Source of the DNA: an uncultured Clostridia bacterium | Lineage (GTDB): Bacteria > Bacillota > Clostridia > TANB77 > CAG-508 | Direction of reading: 5' to 3' | Length of the DNA stretch: 6,192 nt | Assembly (NCBI GenBank): GCA_949045875.1 | Contig: CARPYP010000048.1 | Span: 1-6,192 of the forward strand | Part shown: positions 1 to 4,205 of the stretch, in pieces | Position numbering within the stretch: the stretch's first letter is position 1 | How the letters are laid out: the number at the start of each line of letters is the position of its first letter | Made by a program: the position numbers and the translations under genes | Notes under the pieces: generated by a model | What the model saw: the letters and a program-made list of their open reading frames with translations, nothing else | Told to the model about the DNA's origin: nothing | Database searches by the model: none

Positions 1-66
1 TATATTTTTCTCAAAATTTTCTTTCTATTTTTTCCCCAGATTATTTAACTCATATATTTACTTTGT

Positions 67-130
67 TTCGCTTTATTAGAGATAAGTATATAAAAAAATA
101 ATAGTACAATAATACCTATAATAAAGCGAA
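67..130. promoter_or_regulatory. Control region of the first XRE gene with 12-bp inverted repeat
   Basis: A perfect 12-bp inverted repeat, TTCGCTTTATTA at 67-78 and TAATAAAGCGAA at 119-130, brackets the presumed promoter. TATAAT at 117-122 is a good -10 but no recognisable -35 precedes it at normal spacing; TACAAT at 105-110 is an alternative -10. The right arm overlaps the better -10 and the likely start of transcription. Binding of a dimeric repressor to both arms, possibly with looping, is an inference. The ribosome binding site AAGGTGA (132-138) lies just downstream. Confidence 0.5.
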
Positions 131-142
131 TAAGGTGAGAAT

Positions 143-391
143 ATGAAAATTAACAAATACAATGAGTTTAGAAATATATCAGGCTCTGTTTTAAAAGAAT
201 TAAGATTAAAAGCCAATTTATCTCAACAAGATTTAGCAGAAAAATTACAATTACTTGGTATTGAACTAACATCTAAAGAAATCTCAAAAATAGAAAATGA
301 TAACAGATTAGTTCAAGACTTTGAATTGTTCGCATTTGCTAAAGTATTCAAAGTTTCAGCTGATGTATTTAATAAAAAATTAGATAAATAG
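143..391 (+). CDS. XRE-family helix-turn-helix transcriptional regulator (82 aa)
   Basis: This is a small DNA-binding protein made almost entirely of one XRE/Cro-CI-type HTH domain at residues about 16-76. The signature is VLKELRLKANLSQQDLAEKL, then SKEISKIENDNRLV and FELFAFAKVFKVSADVF. The extra residues LLGIELT between helices 2 and 3 are typical of a clostridial subgroup of small XRE repressors found in mobile elements. The ATG start is preceded by AAGGTGA at 4-nt spacing. It converges on the minus-strand gene at 411-746 and shares a terminator with it; its own stop codon lies in the terminator stem. Its control region carries a 12-bp inverted repeat, which suggests autoregulation (inference). 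No sensor or protease domain is present, so the inducing signal is unknown. Confidence 0.85.
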   Translation: MKINKYNEFRNISGSVLKELRLKANLSQQDLAEKLQLLGIELTSKEISKIENDNRLVQDFELFAFAKVFKVSADVFNKKLDK

Positions 392-423
392 CAGTAAATA
401 TTGTTTGCTGTTATTTATTTTTT
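382..423. terminator. Bidirectional terminator between convergent genes
   Basis: AGATAAATAGCAG (382-394) pairs with CTGTTATTTATTT (408-420) over 13 bp including two G-U pairs, with a 13-nt loop and a T run at 418-423. In the minus direction the stem is followed by TCTAATTTTTTATT. The stop codon of the XRE gene (389-391) lies in the left arm and that of the minus-strand gene (411-413) in the right arm, so one hairpin ends both transcripts. Confidence 0.7.
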
Positions 424-746
424 AGATTTTCTAGTATGATTCTAATTCCATCACAGAAACCAGCCTTATAAAATTTCTCATTATCATGAGCCATAATTAA
501 ATTTTCCCTCATTACATATTTATCTAATGACTTAATAATTTCTTCTCTTGTATTATTAAAATGTGGTGGAAGATTTTTAATTTTATTTATTAGCTTTTCG
601 CAGTCTATATCATAGTTTTGTTTTATCTCAATTATATCTTCATCTTCATTTTTACATTCAATATATAGTTCTTCTTCCCTCTCTCTAAATATACTATCTA
701 ATAGTGGATCATCTATATATTTCTCTATGTCCTTTATTTTTAGCAT
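411..746 (-). CDS. Hypothetical protein, possibly DUF6809-like (111 aa)
   Basis: The function is unknown. The protein is acidic and helical, with no signal peptide or membrane segment. Its C-terminal half (residues about 66-111) ends in KFYKAGFCDGIRIILENLK. That pattern, an acidic helix followed by an aromatic/glycine-rich F..GF..G.r...E motif, recalls the small DUF6809-type proteins that sit beside XRE regulators in clostridial phages and elements. The assignment is from memory and tentative. The ATG is preceded by AAGGAGG (754-760 on the plus strand) at 7-nt spacing. The promoter is probably TTGCAA-17-TATAAT at 781-809, with an operator-like dyad over the transcription start. It is divergent from the XRE gene at 890, so the two are likely controlled together. 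Confidence 0.7.
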   Translation of the reverse strand: MLKIKDIEKYIDDPLLDSIFREREEELYIECKNEDEDIIEIKQNYDIDCEKLINKIKNLPPHFNNTREEIIKSLDKYVMRENLIMAHDNEKFYKAGFCDGIRIILENLKNK

Positions 747-763
747 ATTGCCACCTCCTTATT

Positions 764-846
764 AACGATATTTCGTTTATATTATATCGCTAATAAAGAG
801 ATATTGCAATAGCATTTTAGCGATTTTTCGTCAGCGTTATTTCGTT
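764..846. promoter_or_regulatory. Three copies of a 14-bp operator-like dyad
   Basis: Site 1 is AACGATATTTCGTT (764-777), a dyad AACGA-TATT-TCGTT. Site 2 is AGCGATTTTTCGTC (819-832). Site 3 is AGCGTTATTTCGTT (833-846) and directly abuts site 2. Pairwise identity is 12/14 for sites 1 and 3 and 11/14 for the other two pairs. A half-site AGCGATAT lies on the minus strand at 784-791 and overlaps the leftward -10. Site 1 covers the predicted start of the leftward transcript, while sites 2 and 3 cover the -35 region of the rightward one. Binding by one of the XRE proteins encoded here is an inference. Confidence 0.6.
781..809 (-). promoter_or_regulatory. Promoter for the 411-746 gene
   Basis: On the minus strand, TTGCAA (809-804) is followed by 17 bp and TATAAT (786-781). 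The -35 is imperfect (4 of 6). Transcription would start near 774, inside operator-like site 1. Confidence 0.55.
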
Positions 847-851
847 AGTTT

Positions 852-860
852 TGTTATACT
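852..860 (+). promoter_or_regulatory. Extended -10 promoter for the second XRE gene
   Basis: TGTTATACT is an extended -10 element (TGn followed by TATACT at 855-860). No good -35 is present at 17 bp, and that position is occupied by operator-like sites 2 and 3. Transcription would start near 867, giving a short leader of about 23 nt. Confidence 0.5.
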
Positions 861-889
861 CATTTTATAGTTAAGAAAAGAGGGATTTT

Positions 890-1126
890 ATGCAACTTTC
901 AGAAGCTGTTAGAAGAAGAATTATAAGTTTAGCAAATGAAAGAAATATAACTTTACATAGGTTATCTTTAGAGTCTGGAATATCATATTCTACATTAAGT
1001 AGTTTTATAAATGGAAAAAGTCAAAGTCCAAAACTTGTTACTTTATTACATATATGTGAAGGATTTGGGATTGAATTAAATGAATTTTTTACAGATAAAT
1101 TATTTAAAGATGTAGAAGAAGATTAA
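890..1126 (+). CDS. XRE-family helix-turn-helix transcriptional regulator (78 aa)
   Basis: This is a single-domain Cro/CI-type DNA-binding protein. The HTH fold spans residues about 5-68: VRRRIISLANERNITLHRL, then SYSTLSSFINGKSQSPKLVTLLHICEGFGIELNEFF. The short acidic tail (DVEED) is not a recognisable effector domain. The ATG follows GAGGGA at close spacing. Its promoter shares a 140-bp divergent region with the 411-746 gene that contains three operator-like dyads, two of them over its own -35 region. It is therefore likely to regulate itself and the divergent gene (inference). Only an A/T-rich imperfect hairpin follows at 1125-1141, so read-through to the stronger terminator at 1244-1277 is possible. 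Confidence 0.85.
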   Translation: MQLSEAVRRRIISLANERNITLHRLSLESGISYSTLSSFINGKSQSPKLVTLLHICEGFGIELNEFFTDKLFKDVEED

Positions 1127-1168
1127 AATTTTATAAATTTTGCCCTAGAAATGAATTTTAAAAATCGT

Positions 1169-1215
1169 TTGACATATAATAAATATTGTAGTATACTATA
1201 TTTAACTTAAGTTAA
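1169..1215 (+). promoter_or_regulatory. Near-consensus promoter with 14-bp palindrome at +1 (small RNA)
   Basis: TTGACA (1169-1174), a 17-bp spacer and TATACT (1192-1197) form one of the two best sigma-A promoters in the window. The predicted start is near 1204. A perfect 14-bp palindrome, TTAACTTAAGTTAA (1202-1215), overlaps it and could be an operator. No open reading frame with a ribosome binding site follows before the terminator at 1244-1277. Confidence 0.7.
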
Positions 1216-1277
1216 GAACAAGCATTATTCATAAATGTTCGAGAAAAACTAAATGTGCGACAGCATTTAGTTTTTTT
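1204..1277 (+). ncRNA. Candidate antisense small RNA, about 74 nt
   Basis: The RNA is predicted from a near-consensus promoter and an intrinsic terminator about 70 bp apart, with no plausible coding sequence (only a five-codon ATG frame without a Shine-Dalgarno site). It can fold into two stem-loops. The first pairs GAACA (1216-1220) with TGTTC (1236-1240) and exposes a 15-nt loop. The second is the terminator, with the 8-nt loop TGCGACAG. Positions 1221-1240 match the plus strand at 1459-1478 at 18 of 20 positions, so the RNA is complementary to the start-codon region of the 43-codon gene's mRNA. Its terminator loop contains GCGACAG, complementary to CTGTCGC in the terminator loop of that mRNA. 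The inferred role is antisense repression of translation. It could instead be an attenuated leader. Confidence 0.65.
1244..1277 (+). terminator. Rho-independent terminator of the small RNA
   Basis: AAAAACTAAATG (1244-1255) pairs perfectly with CATTTAGTTTTT (1264-1275) around the loop TGCGACAG, and the T run covers 1271-1277. It may also stop read-through from the upstream XRE gene. Confidence 0.85.
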
Positions 1278-1285
1278 CATTTTAT

Positions 1286-1322
1286 AAAAAAAAGACAATG
1301 TAGCGAAGCGACAGTGCTACAT
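1286..1322 (-). terminator. Terminator of the 43-codon gene
   Basis: Read on the minus strand, ATGTAGC (1322-1316) pairs with GCTACAT (1304-1298) around an 11-nt loop containing CTGTCGC, followed by TTGTC and eight T residues (1293-1286). It starts 17 bp after the stop codon at 1339. The loop is complementary to the small RNA's terminator loop. Confidence 0.75.
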
Positions 1323-1338
1323 CATCCTTTTCGGCTAG

Positions 1339-1470
1339 CTAAGCCTCATTTTGTCTGTGGTCATTTGGATCGTTGTCTTTTTTGGCTTGGTCAAGAGCTA
1401 CTTGATTTAAGTCTTTTTCTTTTTGTAGTAGTAATTCCACCAAACGCCATACTAATTCAGCATTATTCAT
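1339..1470 (-). CDS. Small protein under predicted antisense-RNA control (43 aa)
   Basis: I do not recognise a family. The protein begins MNNAELVWRLVELLLQKEKD and ends in a hydrophilic tail rich in D, N, K, R and H. The first half is a probable amphipathic helix. The hydrophobic run is too short and too charged (R, E) for a convincing membrane segment, unlike Fst-type toxins. The frame stays open to an earlier Met (start at 1545), but the ATG at 1468-1470 is chosen because AAAGGAGG (1478-1485 on the plus strand) precedes it at 7-nt spacing. It also lies downstream of the predicted promoter, whereas the earlier Met does not. Its mRNA (about 1510 to 1286) converges on the small RNA at 1204-1277. 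A toxin role is possible by analogy of layout only. Its G+C content is higher than that of the flanking DNA. Confidence 0.7.
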   Translation of the reverse strand: MNNAELVWRLVELLLQKEKDLNQVALDQAKKDNDPNDHRQNEA

Positions 1471-1477
1471 ATTTGTT

Positions 1478-1545
1478 CCTCCTTTCGCAAAGATTTCCTT
1501 TGAAAAGGATGGATTTATTATACCTAATTCTTTTACAAAAAACAA
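1478..1545 (-). promoter_or_regulatory. Promoter and structured leader of the 43-codon gene
   Basis: On the minus strand, TTGTTT (1545-1540), 17 bp and TATAAT (1522-1517) predict a start near 1510. The 5' end of the mRNA can form the hairpin TCCTTTTCAAAGGA (1509-1496). A second small stem, CTTT-GCG-AAAG (1492-1482), ties up the first half of the Shine-Dalgarno sequence AAAGGAGG (1485-1478). Such leader folds are known to delay translation in antisense-regulated toxin mRNAs; that role here is inferred. Confidence 0.55.
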
Positions 1546-1550
1546 TAAAA

Positions 1551-1603
1551 TTTACTATCTTTTACTATTTTCTACACAAAAACATTTCAAAAACACTTCA
1601 AAA
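1551..1603. repeat. Short tandem repeats at helical spacing upstream of the int-operon promoter
   Basis: TTTACTATCT (1551-1560) and TTTACTATTT (1561-1570) are adjacent and match at 9 of 10 bases. ACATTTCAAAA (1582-1592) and ACACTTCAAAA (1593-1603) are adjacent and match at 10 of 11. The 10-11 bp periods put the copies on one face of the helix, ending 8 bp before the -35 at 1612. They could be activator or integrase/excisionase binding sites, or simple AT-rich drift. Confidence 0.4.
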
Positions 1604-1611
1604 TCTTTTCA

Positions 1612-1640
1612 TTGAATTATTTTAAATCACTTGTTACAAT
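1612..1640 (+). promoter_or_regulatory. Probable promoter of the excision/integration operon
   Basis: TTGAAT (1612-1617), a 17-bp spacer ending in TGT, and TACAAT (1635-1640) form an extended -10 promoter. The predicted start near 1647 gives a leader of about 175 nt before the TTG start at 1823. This is the best match in an AT-rich stretch that contains weaker alternatives. Confidence 0.5.
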
Positions 1641-1730
1641 CTATTTATAATTTATTTTAAGTTTTTAGAAAAAAAGAAAATTGATTATTACTAATTATGA
1701 TAATATCTTTCCTTTAACAAATAATTTTAA

Positions 1731-1760
1731 AAATGAATATTTAGCCATAAGTATTCATTT
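1731..1760. repeat. 9-bp inverted repeat in the int-operon leader
   Basis: AAATGAATA (1731-1739) and TATTCATTT (1752-1760) are perfect inverted copies around a 12-nt spacer. No T run follows, so it is not an obvious terminator. It may be a protein-binding dyad or an RNA stem in the leader. Nothing else recognisable was seen between about 1650 and the ribosome binding site at 1806. Confidence 0.4.
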
Positions 1761-1822
1761 AGATTACTATGATTAAAATTTATTAGCAAAAATTTAACCA
1801 GTTACAAGGAGGTGCCTTTATC

Positions 1823-2230
1823 TTGTCTAATAAAGAAAAAATTATTTGTTTATTTTATAATGAACATTTAAAACCTATTGATATTGCTCTACAACTCAAT
1901 ATAAGTAATGCCTATATATCAAAAATAATAAAAAAAGATTTTAGGTATTATGAAGAAAAAAATCAAAGGAAAAAACAAAACAAACTCAAACATAAGGAAC
2001 AAACCATTAAATACATGAAATTAAAGCAAAAATCTAATAGAGATAGTTATGAAGCTCTTAAAGCCCAACTAAAACAAGATGCTGAAGAACTATCTTATTA
2101 TTATGAAATTTCAGACCGTAGTTTTAGAAAGTTTAATGCTAGTGCTTACAAATACAATCCTAAAAAGAAAAGATTTGAAATAGACAGAAAATTGACTGTT
2201 TCAATAGATGTTCCAAAAGCAGTTTATTAA
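1823..2230 (+). CDS. HTH regulator, sigma-70 region 4-like, element-encoded (135 aa)
   Basis: The N-terminus (residues about 3-36) is a helix-turn-helix: IICLFYNEHLKPIDIALQLN, then SNAYISKIIKKD. This resembles sigma region 4 or resolvase-like HTHs. A highly basic K/R/Q-rich helical stretch (about 43-70) and a conserved-looking tail (FNASAYKYNPKKKRFEIDRK) follow. Proteins of this layout occur in clostridial prophages and integrative elements upstream of excisionase and integrase, where a regulatory role is assumed. The start is TTG: AAGGAGG at 1806-1812 lies 10 nt upstream and no in-frame ATG fits it. Its stop is 21 bp before the next gene, so it is the first gene of the operon. The exact role, activator or accessory recombination factor, is not shown by the sequence. 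Confidence 0.75.
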   Translation: MSNKEKIICLFYNEHLKPIDIALQLNISNAYISKIIKKDFRYYEEKNQRKKQNKLKHKEQTIKYMKLKQKSNRDSYEALKAQLKQDAEELSYYYEISDRSFRKFNASAYKYNPKKKRFEIDRKLTVSIDVPKAVY

Positions 2231-2251
2231 AGCGAAGGAGGTACAATTAAA

Positions 2252-2458
2252 ATGGATATAAAAGAACAATATTCTATCATGTTTACAAATTACCCAGATA
2301 TTATAAACATTGAACAAATGAGAAATATGTTAGGTGGAATTAGTTTAACATTAGCATATAGACTTATTAAGGAAAACGAAATTAAAGCCATGAAAATAGG
2401 CAGACAATATAAAATTCCAAAAGCTAATATAATTACATACATAATCAATCAAAATTGA
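2252..2458 (+). CDS. xis: Excisionase-like MerR/HTH_17-type DNA-binding protein (68 aa)
   Basis: This small winged-helix protein has the HTH_17/excisionase signature at residues about 20-65: NIEQMRNMLGGISLTLAYRL, IKENEIKAMKIGRQYKIPKA, then NIITYI. In elements of this type such a protein binds and bends DNA at the element ends and steers the integrase towards excision. The gene lies between the regulator and the integrase in the same orientation, with AAGGAGG (2235-2241) 10 nt before its ATG. It ends 38 bp before the integrase. The symbol is by analogy of position and fold. Sequence similarity between excisionases is generally low, so a plain regulatory HTH remains possible. Confidence 0.75.
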   Translation: MDIKEQYSIMFTNYPDIINIEQMRNMLGGISLTLAYRLIKENEIKAMKIGRQYKIPKANIITYIINQN

Positions 2459-2496
2459 AAATAAATACATTTACACGATAATGAGGAGGTCATTTT

Positions 2497-3726
2497 ATGA
2501 TAACAGTAACAGCTACATTACAGCAGAAAAAGAATATTTATTATGCTGTTTTATATTATAAAGATGAATTTAATAATATACAGCGAAAGTGGATTTCCAC
2601 TAAATTAAAAGTTAAGAATAATAAGAAACTTGCAGAAAGAAAAGTTGAAGAAATAAGACACGAATATGAAAAAACTCTAAATGAAAAACCAACTATTTCT
2701 GGGTTAGATATAAATAATAAAGCTAATATAAAATTTTGTGATTTTATGATAAATTGGCTAGATATTATAAAACCTAGAGTCGTAAAAACAACTTATGCAG
2801 GTTATGAAAGAATTATAAAAGGTAAAGTATATAACTATTTTAAAAAATTAGATGTTTCATTAAAAGATTTAAAACCTTATCATATTCAAGATTTTTACAC
2901 AGAATTATATAACTTGGGTTTAAAAGGTAATACCATTCTTCGCTATCATGCGAATATTAGAAAGGCTTTACAATATGCAGTAAAATGTGAATTAATACTA
3001 ACAAATCCAGCAGACAAAATAGACAAGCCAAAAAAGGAACAATACATAGCAACTTATTATAATAAAGCACAATTAAATGAGTTATTTGTTGCAATAAAAG
3101 ATACTTCAATAAAGTTGCCTGTTCTTCTAGCATCGTACTATGGACTTAGACGAAGTGAAGCTCTTGGTATAAAATGGGATGCAGTTGATTTTGAAAATAA
3201 AACGATTATAATTAGACATACTATTTCACAAACTAAAGTAGATGGAACATTGCAAATTGTTGCAGAAGATAAAACAAAAAATCAATCAAGTTATAGGACA
3301 TTGCCTTTAATTCCAGAAATAGAAGAAATACTTTTAGAAGAAAAAATAAATCAAGAATATAACAAAAAAGTATTTAAAAAATCATACTTAAATGCAGATG
3401 GCTATGTTTGTGTTAATACAGATGGTTCTATACTAAAGCCTGACTATGTTTCGCATAAATTTAATCAAATATTAAAAGATAATAGCTTAAAACCTATTAG
3501 ATTTCATGACTTAAGACACTCGTGTGCTAGTTTATTACTATCAAATAAAGTAAGCATGAAAGATATTCAAATATGGCTAGGTCATTCTAGTTATAATACT
3601 ACAGCTAATATATACACTCATGTAGATATAGAATCAAAACAAAATTCAGCATTAGTAATTGGTAATAGCCTAAACTTTACTGAACCCTATTCAAATAGCA
3701 AAGAAGATGAAGAAATGGAGTTATAA
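2497..3726 (+). CDS. int: Site-specific tyrosine recombinase, Tn916-type integrase (409 aa)
   Basis: The enzyme cuts and rejoins attachment-site DNA through a covalent phosphotyrosine intermediate during integration and excision. Residues about 1-60 match the arm-DNA-binding (AP2-like) N-terminus, with YYAVLYYKDEFNNIQRKWIS. Residues about 78-165 are the SAM-like core-binding domain, and about 185-390 the catalytic domain. The catalytic set is visible: R218 in GLRRSEAL, a probable Lys 259 in DKTKNQSSYRTLPL, H337 and R340 in HDLRHS, H363 in LGHSS and nucleophile Y373 in NIYTHVD. The length is close to that of Tn916 Int, and the protein appears complete. GAGGAGGT (2483-2490) precedes the ATG. 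It is the last gene of the operon and is followed by a hairpin and tandem repeats likely to be part of the attachment region. Confidence 0.93.
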   Translation: MITVTATLQQKKNIYYAVLYYKDEFNNIQRKWISTKLKVKNNKKLAERKVEEIRHEYEKTLNEKPTISGLDINNKANIKFCDFMINWLDIIKPRVVKTTYAGYERIIKGKVYNYFKKLDVSLKDLKPYHIQDFYTELYNLGLKGNTILRYHANIRKALQYAVKCELILTNPADKIDKPKKEQYIATYYNKAQLNELFVAIKDTSIKLPVLLASYYGLRRSEALGIKWDAVDFENKTIIIRHTISQTKVDGTLQIVAEDKTKNQSSYRTLPLIPEIEEILLEEKINQEYNKKVFKKSYLNADGYVCVNTDGSILKPDYVSHKFNQILKDNSLKPIRFHDLRHSCASLLLSNKVSMKDIQIWLGHSSYNTTANIYTHVDIESKQNSALVIGNSLNFTEPYSNSKEDEEMEL

Positions 3727-3758
3727 ATAAGAAAATTGTTAGAAGTGTTAGAAAATAA

Positions 3759-3792
3759 AAAATCCTTATTTAAGCTACTAAATAAAGATTTT
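3759..3792 (+). terminator. Probable terminator after the integrase gene
   Basis: Positions 3759-3772 pair with 3779-3792 (AAAATC and GATTTT, one C-A mismatch, TTATTTA and TAAATAA) around the loop AGCTAC. The stem is entirely A/T-rich and the following T run is short, so efficiency may be modest. Confidence 0.5.
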
Positions 3793-3811
3793 ATAAAAAT
3801 AAAATATTGTG

Positions 3812-3849
3812 AATTTTGTAGAACTTTTTGTAGAACTACAAAATTTTTT
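3812..3849. repeat. Tandem 12-bp repeat inside a 10-bp inverted repeat (candidate attachment/arm sites)
   Basis: TTTTGTAGAACT occurs twice in exact tandem (3814-3825 and 3826-3837). The block is framed by AATTTTGTAG (3812-3821) and CTACAAAATT (3836-3845), a perfect 10-bp inverted repeat, with T residues running to 3849. A further TTGTAGA lies inverted at 3917-3923. In Tn916 the integrase N-terminal domain binds short direct repeats near the element ends; a similar role here is inferred. The structure would also work as a terminator. Confidence 0.5.
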
Positions 3850-3859
3850 ATAATTAAAG

Positions 3860-3962
3860 CCTCAAGCTTAATCTTACGAAACGCTTGAGGTTCTAATGGT
3901 GCGAACAACGTAGATATCTACAACTTTTTTCACACCTTTAACGATTGATACAAATATCAATC
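3860..3962. repeat. Cluster of three inverted repeats after the integrase
   Basis: CCTCAAGC (3860-3867) pairs with GCTTGAGG (3883-3890) around 15 nt. GTAGATATCTAC (3910-3921) is a perfect 12-bp palindrome. GATTGATA (3943-3950) pairs with TATCAATC (3955-3962) around CAAA. None is followed by a strong T run in the plus direction. The cluster lies between the integrase and the MYG1 promoter and may contain the recombination core site or the old chromosomal junction. Apart from these and the features at 3759-3849 and 4027-4079, I see nothing gene-like between 3727 and 4205. Confidence 0.45.
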
Positions 3963-4026
3963 AATTTATTAAAGTATATCATACTTTTTGTAAATTGCAA
4001 TAATAAATTTTAAAAAACTATAATTT

Positions 4027-4079
4027 TTGACTTTTTATGTAAATTATAGTATAATTATATTAGTTCTAATGTATAGAAC
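4027..4079 (+). promoter_or_regulatory. Promoter and operator-like dyad of the MYG1 gene
   Basis: TTGACT (4027-4032), a 17-bp spacer and TATAAT (4050-4055) make a strong sigma-A promoter, with a start near 4062. GTTCTA-ATGTA-TAGAAC (4063-4079), a 6-bp dyad, lies exactly at the start of the transcript and could be a repressor site or a 5' RNA hairpin. The leader of about 144 nt to the ATG is long for such a gene. I could not match it to a known riboswitch. Confidence 0.65.
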
Positions 4080-4205
4080 AGTACTTTGACAATTTTATTT
4101 AAGTTGTTAAGAGTCTTTTTGTTATCTAAGGTTGAAACGATATATACCCATAAAGATGCAAATATGACTTAAAACAGCTAAATTAGCCAAAAGGAGGAAA
4201 ATATT

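Larger units (their letters stand above)
1..3930. mobile_element. Integrative element, integrase-proximal part (boundaries uncertain)
   Basis: The gene content is that of the integrase end of an integrative conjugative or mobilizable element or prophage: two small XRE regulators, an unknown small protein, an HTH sigma-like regulator, an excisionase-like protein and a tyrosine integrase reading outwards. Short tandem and inverted repeats cluster directly after the integrase, where attachment sites usually lie. The left edge is outside the window. The right edge is placed only approximately after the repeat cluster, because no matching attachment site copy can be identified. The relaxase at 5546-6192 may mean that the element continues across the MYG1 gene. 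Confidence 0.5.

Noticed and set aside
3..101. Open frame from the left edge, 32 codons then a stop
   Set aside because: It is too short and has no recognisable similarity; it cannot be told apart from intergenic AT-rich DNA.
1471..1545. Longer 68-residue form of the small protein
   Set aside because: The earlier Met has no Shine-Dalgarno site and lies upstream of the predicted transcription start, whereas the internal ATG at 1470 has AAAGGAGG at 7 nt.
1314..1625. Hydrophobic plus-strand frame across the antisense locus
   Set aside because: It has no ribosome binding site and overlaps the better supported minus-strand 43-codon gene, its promoter and its leader. The hydrophobic composition comes from the antisense of lysine-rich codons.
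3687..3908. Minus-strand frame of 73 codons after the integrase
   Set aside because: It covers the int terminator and repeat region, has no convincing ribosome binding site, and its composition looks like translated intergenic DNA.
3890..3912. Possible 3' end of a tRNA on the minus strand (TTCGCACCA-like)
   Set aside because: No T-arm TTCRA consensus or anticodon arm can be placed upstream, so it is not a tRNA gene or a clear tRNA fragment.
3890..4071. GTTCTAATG at 3890-3898 repeated at 4063-4071
   Set aside because: A 9-base match in AT-rich DNA may be chance, and flanking bases differ, so it is not offered as an attachment-site pair.
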